Shown in pieces: positions 12,801 through 23,529 of a stretch of DNA of 64,000 nucleotides. The position numbers and the translations under genes are program-made. The stretch is from Phaeosaccion multiseriatum. Its lineage: Eukaryota > Ochrophyta, other classes. The notes under the pieces were generated by a model, which saw only the letters and a list, made by a program, of their open reading frames with translations, was not told where the DNA came from and searched no databases. Positions within the stretch are counted from its first letter, which is position 1, and each line of letters opens with the position of its first letter. The DNA is taken from positions 2,232,001 through 2,296,000 of the forward strand of contig OZ218965.1 of the NCBI GenBank assembly GCA_965112735.1. Reading direction: 5' to 3'.

Positions 12801-13743
12801 AGCAGCAGTAGCAGCAGTAGCAGCAGTAGTAGCAGTAGCAGCAGTAGCAGCAGTAGTAGCCCCGACCCCGCTCTCTCCCCCGTGTCCACTGCTCCTCCTC
12901 CTCGCGTCCGCCTCCTGGTCCTGTTGCTGCTTCTGTCTCATAAACCACTCTTCTTCCTCCTCCTCCTCCTCCTCCTCCTCTTCGTCGTCCCGCTGCTGCT
13001 GCTGCTGCTGCTGCTGGAGGAGCAGGCGGTGCTTTGCAAGTGGGTCTTCACAGTGCACGAGGATGCCTATTTTGAGGGCAAAGAGCTTGGTGGCCGCCAG
13101 AGGAAGCGGCACGTCGAACGCGCTTCCGTCGGGGTAGTACACAGACAACACATCGCCCGGAGATCTAGCAGAAGAGGAGAGAACGCGGGGGGGGGGGAAG
13201 GAGAGGAGGGAAGAGGAGGAGGAGGGAGGTCATGCACGTGCGGGAGGCCTGCGATTCGCTGCAGTGAGGGAGGGAGACCTAGTGGGCCGGCCCTACGCAT
13301 CTTTGTGCAAGAATCATCTCTCACTTGAGTAGCACCATAGCGCAGTCCCCCGGAGGCATCCCTTCGAAACGGCAGCGCAGAGTGTGAGTGACCTCGCTCT
13401 CCCCGCCGTGGAAGGAGCGGTGCACCAGGCCTGAGAGGCTGCCCCACACCGCCGTGGACGCCTTGCTGCCCCGGTCTCGGATTGAGAGCATTTCGTCGTG
13501 CCAGCTGACCAAGTCGCTTCTGAGCCCTCCGTCCTCGCCGTCGGTCGTGCCTGAGTGAGAATGTCCATGTGGGTGCCCGTGCCGCCGCCGCTTGCCTACC
13601 CAGCCCGTGATGCTATGGGCATAGGAGTCGACAGTCGCGCCACCCTTGCTGCTGCCATTGCTACTACGAGGGTGTCCGGGGAAGACGGTGTAGTGGCCCG
13701 CCGGCGGTGTGAAGCTCTCCAAAAGCTCAGCATGGATGGACAT
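1..13743 (-). CDS. APC1: Anaphase-promoting complex subunit 1 (3' end beyond window)
   Basis: APC1 is the platform scaffold of the APC/C ubiquitin ligase that drives mitotic exit. I rebuilt 20 exons: 13743-13325, 13164-11796, 11011-10698, 10209-9486, 9120-8990, 8687-8625, 8038-7137, 6886-5508, 5242-5088, 4906-4789, 4385-4321, 4078-3913, 3482-3201, 2821-2623, 2380-2302, 1982-1839, 1510-1415, 1301-1205, 1024-921, 316-188. Phases agree throughout except one C-run (10863-10876). The 1839 donor (GTTGGG) is the weakest. Diagnostic motifs include LRHPLEEPKPV, DRVTLELSDGSF, PVGRGML, FHNGVAAGL, TWIVYNQP, HGGFLLALGLQGHL, FLLAEIGRRP, LAAGLALGN, INTDVTASGA, IVAGACLALGVRYAG, LALVMAGTGD and RHLYVLAVEQR. 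These are the beta-propeller and PC-repeat landmarks of APC1 in the correct order. About 2,312 codons are present; the C-terminal few hundred residues of the family are missing. The start was chosen as the first in-frame ATG (13743). The longer frame to 13953 opens with TTG and has no upstream ATG. Confidence 0.93.
177..252 (-). repeat. 36-bp tandem duplication at the end of an APC1 exon
   Basis: A 36-bp unit (core CACCTTGATGGGTACGTGCA on the plus strand) occurs twice head to tail. On the coding strand it repeats the peptide THESVHVPIKVC in frame and also repeats the 5' splice site. The exon can therefore end at either of two donors, GTGTGT near 223 or GTGTGA at 187, differing by 12 codons. 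Confidence 0.85.
339..690. repeat. Dense array of the GGCAGYRGATGG intronic element
   Basis: Roughly 20 degenerate copies of a 12-15 bp unit (GGCAGCGGATGG, GGCAGGGGATGG, GGTAGGGGATGG) fill the intron between the last two visible APC1 exons. On the APC1 coding strand the array reads CCATCCGCTGCC, pyrimidine-rich, and lies directly upstream of the exon that begins at 316. The same unit recurs at about 1029-1090, 1566-1622, 2838-2852, 4238-4272, 4706-4772, 4912-4938, 8936-8990, 10355-10690, 11053-11068, 26170-26280, 26420-26455, 36999-37028, 39785-39800, 40100-40180, 40535-40577, 47440-47510 and 59918-59967. Confidence 0.9.
1985..2260. repeat. (GGGA)n purine tract in an APC1 intron
   Basis: An almost pure GGGAGGGAGG tract with short interruptions occupies the intron between the APC1 exons 2380-2302 and 1982-1839. 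It is TCCC-rich on the coding strand and abuts the acceptor before the exon encoding HANIVAGACLALG. A shorter GGGGA/GAGA tract (2409-2500) fills part of the preceding intron. Confidence 0.9.
3500..4200. repeat. CA, CAGT, GAGA and GGA microsatellites in APC1 introns
   Basis: This stretch holds (CA)n at 3508-3560, CAGT repeats at 3596-3650 and (GA)n at 3785-3900. A (GGA)n block of about 110 bp lies at 4090-4200. They sit in the introns on both sides of the APC1 exon 4078-3913. The (GGA)n block is (TCC)n on the coding strand and ends just upstream of the acceptor of that exon. Confidence 0.85.
8235..8622. repeat. CTCTCC-rich tract in an APC1 intron
   Basis: Nearly 390 bp of CTCTCCTCTC and CCCTCTCCC permutations lie next to the donor of the 63-nt exon 8687-8625. 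On the APC1 coding strand the tract is purine-only (GGAGAG) and begins about 5 nt after the exon. It gives rise to spurious Ser/Leu/Pro-rich ORFs. Confidence 0.9.
9298..9482. repeat. (CCCCT)n pentanucleotide tract
   Basis: About 185 bp, mostly pure CCCCT repeats, immediately follow the donor at 9485 of APC1 exon 10209-9486. The tract is GGGGA on the coding strand. Confidence 0.92.
10350..10692. repeat. About 22-25-bp minisatellite based on the CCACTGCCATCCCC unit
   Basis: About 15 units, each a CCACTGCCATCC core plus a CCTCTCCCCT or CCTGTCCCCT spacer, run head to tail in the APC1 intron between exons 11011-10698 and 10209-9486. On the coding strand it is GGGGATGGCAGTGG and begins within about 10 nt of the donor. 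Confidence 0.9.
11313..11765. repeat. (CACT)n tract in APC1 intron 2
   Basis: About 450 bp of CACT repeats with CCCT and CACG interruptions, (GAGT)n on the coding strand, start about 30 nt after the GTGAGT donor of exon 13164-11796. The tract makes up most of a 784-bp intron. No coding potential is seen. Confidence 0.92.
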
Positions 13744-14085
13744 TGTCCGGCACGTATCTTCTCTCGCTTCTTTCGCCTTGTCCCCCTCTATATGCAGTTT
13801 GAGCACCCCATGAGTATTTTCCAATGCACTGTACGATAGACACGCCCTCCGTCCTCTTGTCCCCTCTGGTGCTTGTTTTAATCTGGGCTCTCTCTCGGGC
13901 GAAGAAGCAGCCCCAAGAGTTGGAATCAAATTCACAGATGCCGGCGAGTTCAAATCATTTTGTTTTTCTTGTTCTGTCTTGTCAACTCCATCTCTGCGCG
14001 AGTATCATGTCTGGGAGGTCAGCACCAGCAGAAGTTGCGTGAGCAGGAGCTGAAGGAGAGGAGAGCTTCCTGGAAGCCGGTACCA
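13744..14085. promoter_or_regulatory. Candidate bidirectional promoter: APC1 / DONSON copy 1
   Basis: A 342-bp interval separates the APC1 ATG (13743, minus) from the ATG of the DONSON-like fragment (14086, plus). The same arrangement recurs at 34394-34703, with 310 bp between the APC1 relic and intact DONSON. Several stretches, such as ATGCCGGCGAGTTC and GAGTATCATGTCTGGGAGG, are shared between the two copies. No clear TATA box is visible. A shared promoter is an inference from head-to-head spacing and duplication. Confidence 0.5.
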
Positions 14086-15218
14086 ATGGAGAGAAAGAGA
14101 AAGACATCGCTGCTTTGACCGCAAGGGAGCTATGTGCTCTTCAGAAGCGGAAACGGAAGCGAGAGGCAGTCCAGCAACAGCAGCAGAAGAAGAACAAGAC
14201 AGAGCTGGCTCTGAAGGATGGGGGGGGTGGGGAAGAGGAAGAGGGGGAGGAGAGGGATAAAGACAAGGGACAACTCCACGGCCAACGGAGGTCGATACCT
14301 CATAGGGCTCCGCGGGCGACTCTCTGAGTAAAGAAATGTCGGGGACGGTAGCAGGGTCCGTGCTACCATCACCAGCCTCGTCGTCGCCCTCGGGTTTACT
14401 AGCAACAGCGGTGTCCAAGAGTGGCAACAGCAGTGGCAAATTCAAGCCGCCGAGGAAGTCGGTTTGGGGCAGCCCACCACAGACTCTTGGGACCTCGCCG
14501 CAGTCTAGTCTGCTCGGTGTTGGGCAACAGCAGAGATGGAAGCCGCGCCAGCAGAGGACGGACGAGCTCGGGCAGGAGAAGCAGGGGGAGGGGGGGGCAG
14601 AGGAAGCAGGAGGCGGGCAGTTGCGATGCTTTGCCTGTGTCGTTCTTCAGCCAAGTCATGGACAAGGCGGGCCCTCCGTCTCGCTCCTTTCCCTCGACAA
14701 GGTCCGCCCATGAGGCCGGACAAGATAGAGCAGAGCATCAAGGCGAGAAAGGTAGTAGCAGGGGGAGCAGAAGCGCTGGCCCAAGCACTAGCGCTGGTAC
14801 TGGCGCCCATCGGGCCAGCGTGCGGCGTGCAGCCATGAGTGTCAGACATCATCGCTGGGGCGGCAGGGGAAGGGGCAGGCCCTGCCACAGAGGCGAGGGG
14901 GGCTGCTGCCGGGACTCATAGCGGGAGCGACGATGACCAAAGTAACAGCAACTGCAGTAGTAGCAGAAACCGAGATGCCGGGCTCATGGCGGCGGGGGGA
15001 GGTGGGGTCGCCGGTCGGAAGAGGGACGGCGCCTCGGCGGGGCTGGGGGACGGTAGAAGTTGGGTATTGTGGCCCAACAACACCAACACTGTCAGCAGCG
15101 TTGCGAAAGGCCAGCAACAGGGGATCGTCCTCCGTAGAGCAGCAGCAGGAACAGTCATATGGGCAGCAGCAGATCCTCTTTGGGGGGGGGCGAGCGCAGC
15201 AACACGGGCGGCAACCAG

Positions 15219-15254
<36 letters not shown>

Positions 15255-15272
15255 CGACAGCAACAGCAACAA

Positions 15273-15323
<51 letters not shown>

Positions 15324-15359
15324 CGATAGCAACAGCAACAACAACAGCAACAGCAACAA

Positions 15360-15390
<31 letters not shown>

Positions 15391-15500
15391 GAGCTTTCCT
15401 GAGCCTGGACCGTATGCCCGACTTTAGCCTCGAGGAGACGCGCCAAGCGCCCGTGCTCCCGCCCCGCCCTCCGGGGAGAGGGGGGGTGGCGGTAGTGTTA
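14086..15500 (+). pseudogene. 5' fragment of DONSON, frameshifted (copy 1)
   Basis: This region matches the first part of DONSON exon 1 (34704-36050) over about 1.4 kb, including ALTARELCALQKRKRKREA, the LRPNN-like stretch, the polyglutamine tract and MPDFSLEETRQAP. After the ATG at 14086 the frame hits a stop within about 11 codons because an AAATGTGAAAGAGGGCGG-like segment is altered relative to the intact copy. Further indels follow, including loss of about 26 bp near 15100. Homology to DONSON stops at about 15500, well before the conserved DONSON domain. It is therefore a non-functional duplicate 5' end. The long Ser, Ala and Leu runs in other frames are CAG/CAA repeat shadows. Confidence 0.85.
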
Positions 15501-16440
15501 GTGTTAGTGGTGGTGCCCAAAGGCAAGGCCAAGAGAGCGGGGGATCCACTGCCGCTGGTCCTGCTGCTGCTGTTGCTACTACTGCTGCTGCTGCTGTCGG
15601 AGCGGGGGGTGCAGACTCCTCTGGCTGAGGCCTCTCGGAAGTTGCTCATCAACCCACTCTCAGCCACGGCATCTGGTGCAACTTCGAGAGCGGCACATGA
15701 GGCAGAGGGAGAGCGACGACGAGGCGGCAGCGGCGGAGGACCAACTGTTGCAGGAGCAGCAGAAGAAGAACGGCAACAGCAAAAAGAAGGGCCGCTCTCT
15801 GCTGAGGAGACGAGCAGCAGCGGCAGTAGCTAGCAGCAGCAGCACCAGCGGAGGTACTGGCAGTACTGGTACGGGAGTGGGAGTGGCAGCATCGACAGTA
15901 GCGCTGATGGCAGCAATACCACCAACAGCAGCAGCTCACAGATGGCTAAGCAGCGGCAGCAGGTGGACTTGCTTGGAGCGGGTGATTTTCAATCTGGACA
16001 CCAAGATTAAGCGCCTCATGACAGATGGAAGTATCACACAGCAGAGGAGCGACGGCTCCCTAATGTTAGTAATACTTTCCCAACGATAGCTGAGCTTGCA
16101 GAGTGGGAGTATGCGTGCCGGTGCGACCCGAAGCCACAGGGTATGGCCTCCGGCATACGTCCATAGTACCTGCAGCACGCCGCATCCATCAAGGCTCTCT
16201 CTACGCAAGGAAAAGCCGACGGGAGGGGACAGCTGTTTGGTAGCGTGTGAGGCAGGGCAGTGGCACCCCTGCTCAACTCTGTTTGCAGCTGTCGAACAGC
16301 CTATAGTTCACTCCAAGCTGTTCGCTAACAAGCGTGCCCATATGTAGGAAGGGTCGTGACGTTGCTAATGCCTTTTAGTACCTTCTTGACTACCTTGCCC
16401 CTCCAACCCTTTCCCCCTTCCTCCCTCATGATGCACACTG
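15501..16440 (+). other. Unassigned sequence after the DONSON fragment
   Basis: Nothing here matches the intact DONSON copy. One plus-strand frame (15676-16089) reads LRERHMRQRESDDEAAAAED and continues Gln/Lys/Ser-rich. Another short frame near 16030-16170 reads RWKYHTAEERRLP and ends at a TAG. Neither has a convincing start or splice context. They may be remnants of a gene cut by the rearrangement that placed the LRR kinase pair here. Confidence 0.4.
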
Positions 16441-16778
16441 CAGAACTTCAGGCATATCGGCATGTCGGCGTTGATCACTCCTTGAAGTCAACGAAAATAA
16501 AAGTAAAGTAGCTCGGGGGAACCGGCCGGAGCGAACCGATATCCGGAACCCGTTCGCTGCATCCGAGGCAGTACATCCATCAATTGCAGCAGCATCGCCC
16601 TCCTCACTAAAAAGAAAGAAAGAAAGCGACAGTCTCCAGTTCCCTCGGCATTCTGGGGAGGCCATCTTCAAGAAACGTGGAGCAGCAGGTGCCAGGTTTC
16701 TTGTTGCCTCCGTGAACAAGAAGGAACGAGCGAAGAAAAAGGAACGGGGAGAGAGGGGGGGGAGGAAGGGGGGGGGAA

Positions 16779-19700
16779 ATGACAGTCCGGGACGTGCTGG
16801 TGTCGCTGTTTAATGGCACGGGAGGAGCTCGATGGAAGAACCGCAGGGGATGGGACAACTTGGGCACCACTACACCGGGCAATCATCGCCATAATTTGTA
16901 TGGGGTGAATGATACAAAGTACTGTGATTTCGAAAACGTTGCAAGCGTAGTCCGACTCAATCTACAAGGCAACGGACTAAAAGGTGAGTGACGTGTTTGT
17001 CCTTCACGGTCCTGGCTGATGGGGGTCTTAAAGAGAGTGGTGCTGCCTTTGTCCACACACAGGCACGATACCGGCCGAGCTTGGCCGATTACAAGCACTG
17101 ACGGTGCTTCGCCTTGATGGCAACGAGTTGACAGGTGGGTCACAGGCTTGATGCCATCCACACCTCGTCCCTTCTCCTCGCGTGTTCACAGTCCTGAGGG
17201 GCTTTCTATGACGTGTTGCTGCTGCCCTTGTCCACACACAGGCACGATACCGGCCGAGCTTGGCCGATTACAAGCACTGACGGAGCTTTACCTTGATGAC
17301 AACAAGCTGACAGGTGGATTACAGGCATGATGCCATCCACACTTCGTCCCTTCTCCTCGTGTGTTCACAGCCAGTCCTAAGGGGCTTTTTATGACGTGTT
17401 GCTGCTGCCCTTGTCCACACACAGGCACGATACCGGCCGAGCTTGGCCGATTACAAGCACTGACGGTGCTTCACCTTCTTGGCAACAAGCTGACAGGTGG
17501 GTTCCGGGCATGATGCCATCCACACCTCCTCCCTTCTCCTCGTGTGTTCACAGTCCTGAGAGGCCTTGTAAGACGTGTTGCTGCTGCCCTTGTCCACACA
17601 CAGGCACGATACCGGCCGAGCTTGGCCGATTACAAGCCCTGACGGTGCTTCGCCTTGGTGGCAACAAGCTAACAGGTGGGTCACAGGCTTGATGCCATCC
17701 ACACCTCGTCCCTTGTCCTCGTGTGTTCACAGTCCTGAGGGTCTTTTTATGACGTGTTGCTGCTGCCCTTGTCCACACACAGGCTCGATACCGGCCGGGC
17801 TTGGCCGATTACAAGCACTGACGCAGCTTTACCTTGAAGGCAACACGCTGACAGGTGGGTTGCGGGCATGATGCCATCCACACCTCGTCCCTTCTCCTCG
17901 TGTGTTCACAGCCCCGAGGGGCTTTTTATGACCTGTTGCTGCTGCCCTTGTCCACACACAGGCACGATACCGGCCGAGCTTGGCCGACTACAAGCACTGA
18001 CGGGGCTTCGCCTATATGACAACGAGTTGACAGGTGGGTTACAGGCATGATGCCATCCACACTTCGTCCCTTCTCCTCGTGTGTTCACAGTCCTGAGGGG
18101 CTTTTGATGACCTGTTGCTGCTGCCCTTGTCCACACACAGGCACGATACCGGTCGAGCTTGCCCGATTACAAGCACTGACGGTGCTGGCCCTTCATGGCA
18201 ACAAGCTGACAGGTGGGTTACAGGCTTGATGCCCTCCACACCTCGTCCCTTCTCCTCGTGTGTTCACAGTCCTGAGAGGCTTTTTATGGCGTGTCGCTGC
18301 TGCCCTTGTCCACACACAGGCACGATACCGGCCGAGCTTGGCCGATTACAAGCACTGACGTGGCTTCGCCTTGATGGCAACGAGCTGACAGGTGGGTTAC
18401 AGGCATGATGCCATCCACACCTCGTCCCTTCTCCTCGTGTGTTCACAGCCCCGAGGGGCTTTTTATGACCTGTTGCTGCTGCCCTTGTCCACACACAGGC
18501 ACGATACCGGCCGAGCTTGGCCGATTACAAGCCCTGACGGAGCTTTACCTTGGTGGCAACAAGCTGACAGGTGGGTTACAGGCATGATGCCATCCACAGC
18601 TCGTCCCTTCTCCTCGTGTGTTCACAGTCCTGAGGGGCTTTTGATGACCTGTTGCTGCTGCCCTTGTCCACACACAGGCACGATACCGGCCGAGCTTGGC
18701 CGATTACAAGCACTGACGAAGCTTTACCCTGGTGGCAACAAGTTGACAGGTGGGTTACAGGCATGATGCCATCCACACCTCGTCCCTTCTCCTCGTGTGT
18801 TCACAGTCCTGAGGGGCTTTTGATGACCTGTTGCTGCTGCCCTTGTCCACACACAGGCACGATACCGGCCGAGCTTGGCCGATTACAAGCACTGACCGAG
18901 CTTTGGCTTCAAAACACTAAGTTGACAGGTGGGTTACAGGCATGATGCCATCCACACCTCGTCCCTTCTCCTCCTGTGTGTTCACAGTCCTGAGGGGCTT
19001 TTCATGACGTATTGCTGCTGCCCTTGTCCACACACAGGCACGATACCGGCCGAGCTTGGCCGATTACAAGCACTGACGGGGCTTCGCCTTGATGGCAACG
19101 AGCTGACAGGTGGGTTACAGGCATGATGCCATCCACACCTCGTCCCTTCTCCTCGTGTGTTCACAGCCCCGAGGGGCTTTTTATGACCTGTTGCTGCTGC
19201 CCTTGTCCACACACAGGCACGATACCGGCCGAGCTTGGCCGATTACAAGCACTGACGGGGCTTCACCTTGATGGCAACGAGCTGACAGGTGGGTTACAGG
19301 CATGATGCCCTCCACACCTCGTCCCTTGTCCTCGCGTGTTCACAGTCCTGAGGGGCTGTTTATGACCTGTTGCTGTGCCGCCCTTGTCCACACACAGGCA
19401 CGATACCGGCCGAGCTTGGCCGATTACAAGCACTGACGGAGCTTTACCTTTACGACAACAAGCTGACAGGTGGGTCACAGGCTTGATGCCATACACACCT
19501 CGTCCTTTGTCCTCGTGTGTTCACAGTTCTGAGGGGTTTTTTATGACGTGTTGCTGCCCTTGTCCACACACAGGCACGATACCGGCCGAGCTTGGCCGAT
19601 TACAAGCACTGACGGTGCTTCACCTTGATGGCAACGAGCTGACAGGTGGGTTACAGACATGATGCCATCCACACCTCGTCCCTTCTCCTCGTGTGTTCAC

Positions 19701-22700
19701 AGCCCCGAGGGGCTTTTTATGACCTGTTGCTGCTGCCCTTGTCCACACACAGGCACGATACCGGCCGAGCTTGGCCGATTACAAGCACTGACGGTGCTTG
19801 CCCTTCATGGCAACAAGCTGACAGGTGGGTTACAGGCATGATGCCCTCCACACCTCGTCCCTTGTCCTCGCGTGTTCACAGTCCTGAGGGGCTGTTTATG
19901 ACCTGTCGCTGCTGCCCTTGTCCACACACAGGCACGATACCGGCCGAGCTTGGCCGATTACAAGCACTGACGGTGCTTGGCCTTCATGGCAACAAGCTGA
20001 CTGGTGGGTTACAGGCATGATGCCCTCCACACCTCGTCCCTTGTCCTCGTGTGTTCACAGTCCTGAGGGGCTTTTTATGACCTGTTGCTGTGCCGCCCTT
20101 GTCCACACACAGGCACGATACCGGCCGAGCTTGGCCGATTACAAGCCCTGACGGAGCTTTACCTTGATGGCAACGAGTTGACAGGTGGGTCACAGGCTTG
20201 ATGCCATACACACCTCGTCCCTTCTCCTCGCGTGTTCGCAGTCCTGAGGGGCTTTTTATGACGTGTTGCTGCCGCCCTTGTCCACACACAGGCACGATAC
20301 CGGCCGAGCTTGGCCGATTACAAGCACTGACGGAGCTTTACCTTTATGACAACAAGCTGACAGGTGGGTTACAGGCATGATGCCATCCACACCTCGTCCC
20401 TTCTCCTCGCGTGTTCACAGTCCTGAGGGGCTTTCTATGACGTGTTGCTGCTGCCCTTGTCCACACACAGGCACGATACCGGCCGAGCTTGTTGCGGTAT
20501 TGTAACCCCCCCCCCCCCCCGCTCCTGCCCCTGTCTGCTCCTCCCCTCTCAGGCAGCATTCCTCCGGAGCTTGGGTCTCTACCAAGACTACGGCACGCCT
20601 CTTTTACTCCCGGGAACCCTGATCTCCACGGTAAGCCCTTCCAGATGGTCCGAAGCCTCCTCTTGCTTGAACATCTATTCTCGTCCTCCATACTCCATGG
20701 GATTCGACTGTACTTCGCGGTTAAGTAAACCGCGAGTGACCTCCCCTGCACTCGAGGAGGAGAGGAGACCCCGCTCTGTCCTGCCTTGCTGTGTAGTAGG
20801 TGTACCAATGGGTTGGCGTGACTGACTCTCTCTGACCCACCGATCTCTCTTCTATGCGCGGTCCGCAGGCAACCCCGGTAGGCTAGATGACCGGGACAAG
20901 GTGCAGATTTGGCAGCGACCGTTTCTTCTCCTGCAGACTGAAAGGGCCTCCTCCATCACGCTCAAGGCCGAGCTTGAGCAGGCCAAACGAGACACAAAGT
21001 CTCTGCTGACCGAGAGAGATACAGCCCGCTATGAGCTGCAGACTGAAAGAGCCTCCTTCATCAAGCTTAAGGCCGAGCTTGAGCAGGCCAGACGAGACAC
21101 AGGGTCTCTGCTGGAGGAGACACAAAGAGCGTCGCTGTCCTCCGGGGTGGACATGCTGCTGGCCGTTACGGATGCCGTAGCGAGCACCAGAGGCCGCAAG
21201 CAGAAGGAGCACAGCACTGAGATGCAGGAGCAGCATCAGAGTGGGGGTATTGAGGAAAGGGCCCGACTTCCGACAGCCTCCTGGAGGGGTCTGCTCAAGG
21301 CCATTGAGCTCATGTCCAAAGGCGACGCGACGCAGGACAATGGCACAGTCGGGACAGAGGCTCTGGCTGAGATGGTGCAGGAGGAAGAGCGGGCCACTAG
21401 GCACTGGGACTCTCTCAAGATGCATCAGAGCAAACTGAGGGAGTGGAGCCCGCCTGTGTCGGGGGAGGCTCGGGCGGAAGAGCTTAGCATTGGTGAGATC
21501 GAGGCGGTGTTGGTTGGCAACAAAGGGCTTGCGGGGAAGAGCTTGCATGAGCTTGTGGCTGCTCGAGACGGGGAGAGGAAAAGCCTGGTGGACGCGATGA
21601 GCCAGCTCCTCCTGATGAGTGCGAGAGAGGAGCTGCCCGACAAGATCGACGCCGAGAAGAGAGAGATCGAGAGTGTAGAGGGTCTGCTGGCACCGCTGAG
21701 AGAATTCCAAACGTCATTTAGGGACCTGCTTGAGGAGGACGGAGGGCAGGGCGAGGACGAAAGCTTCGACATTGGTGCGCTGTGGGGGCAGGGCGTTGAC
21801 GAAAGCTTCGACATTGGTGCTCTGTGCACAGAGGTGCTGCAAGCTGTGAGGCAGTGGGAGGCAGCGCACGATCTCGCTGCCCTTGCGCAGAGCACTGACG
21901 GGCGCTGCAGAGAGCTGGGGCAGGCGCTGGCGAAAGCGCTTGGGTCGCTGGGAGGCACAAGCCCCGGAGTCGAGGAGGGAGCAGGAGAAGTGGGAGAGAG
22001 CGAGGACGATGATGGCGACATACGGCGGTGCCTTCGACTGGCGGCCAAGGCGGCGCAGTCGGCGGTCGACGACGAAGAGAGCGGCAGCGAATTAAGCTCC
22101 TTGCTCAAAGACCTTCCGCTCATCGCCGTCCTGCGGGCTGGGGAGCGCCTGCTCGCTTACCACCGGCAGAGGGTGGAGACCATGGAGGGACTGGGCGCCA
22201 GACAAGGTGTCTTCCTCGACGTGCTCGCTCAGCAGCAGGGGGTAAGCATCGCCTTCCACCACACGTTTGCACTCTCGTCACTCTCTCTATCTCCGCTCGA
22301 AGATACTCGGCACAGAGGAGCGAAAGTGCTCCACGAAGTGTGTGGCTCTGACAGAGTCCATTTGTGCCGCTCGACGCCTCCGCTCTTTGGACTTTTGCCA
22401 TGCTCTGATGACTCGTCCTGTGCCCTCCAGGTGGTGTCCAGCGCGTGCTACCCTCCCGACACCAGCGGACTCAAGGCCCTCCGCGCGGAGCTGCACGACC
22501 TCCAGGATGAAGTGGACACGCTGAAGCTCAAGATCACTCAGAAGCAGCGCCGGGGAGAGCCCACAGACGGCCTGCAGACAGAGCTGAAGCGCGTCATCTC
22601 CGACATCACTCAGAAGGTAGGGCGAGTGGTGTATGAGGTTGGCTTAGTGGGTCCGAAGGGGAGCTCTCGATCCTCCCCTCCTCTTGGGCACACAGAGCCG

Positions 22701-23440
22701 CGCGACTGACGTCTCTCCTCTCCCATTGGCTGTGTGGCTGTGCTCCCCTGCCCAAGTAGAAGCTAAGCCGGCACATCATGGCGGAGGAGAGCAGGCTGTA
22801 CCGCCTGGCGCAGGAGCACTACCCCGAGCTGCTGCTGGAGGGAAACGAGTGGGGCAAGGAGGTGGGCATTGACGCCTCCTCCTTTGGGGCAGAGGCGCGG
22901 CGCCTGGGCCTGCTGGCAGATGGCCGGACGCTGCAGAGCTTCGCCACGCAGACGCTGCTCTCCACGCAGGCGGGAAGGCGTGTCTACCTCGTGGAGGAGG
23001 CAGGGGAGTCCATGGCAGAGCAGCAGCAGCAGCAGCAGCAGCAGGACGGTGTGCCTCTCCGGCGGAAATTGGTGGTTAAAGAGTTCAGCTTGAAGCTGGA
23101 ACGGGACATGCGGCACTTCTACAGACAGGTGCGTCTGGCCTGTCCCTCTCACGCTGACAAGTGAGCCCAAACGCACGCACTCACGTCAGAGCCTGCTCTC
23201 CCCTCCTCCTCACCTCCCGCCCCCCGTGACCAACAGGTTGCCCTGCTGCACCAGCTGAGGCATCCCAACCTCGTGGGCGTTTGTGCTGTGTTCCAGGACG
23301 TCACGGCGGGCTCCTGCTACCTGCAGATGCCGCACTATGGCGGAGGAGATCTCCGAGCCTGGATGGACGCCAACCCCGCCACGGCCAGGGATGCCGTCTT
23401 CTGCGCGCAGGTGTGTGTGTATGTGTGTGTGTGTGTGTGT

Positions 23441-23529
<89 letters not shown>

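Noticed and set aside
13744-13953. APC1 starting at 13953 (NSPASVNLIPT...)
   Set aside because: That frame begins with TTG, has an upstream in-frame stop and no ATG. The ATG at 13743 is conserved in the relic copy and gives an APC1-like N-terminus.
17148-20380. Repeated 60-124 aa ORFs beginning MMPSTPRPFSSCVHSPEG
   Set aside because: They run through the conserved introns into the following LRR exon and stop in the next intron. They are read-through shadows of the exon-intron array.
17063-20491. A CRISPR-like array, because of regular short spacing
   Set aside because: The units are 72-nt coding exons with introns bearing GT and AG ends, the 'spacers' are nearly identical rather than unique, and the genome is clearly eukaryotic.
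20883-22123. Minus-strand ORFs of 232-275 aa opposite the LRR kinase coiled-coil exon
   Set aside because: They are antisense to a long, phase-consistent exon, repeated identically opposite copy 2, and rich in Ser/Pro/Arg as expected for the complement of a Glu-rich coding strand.
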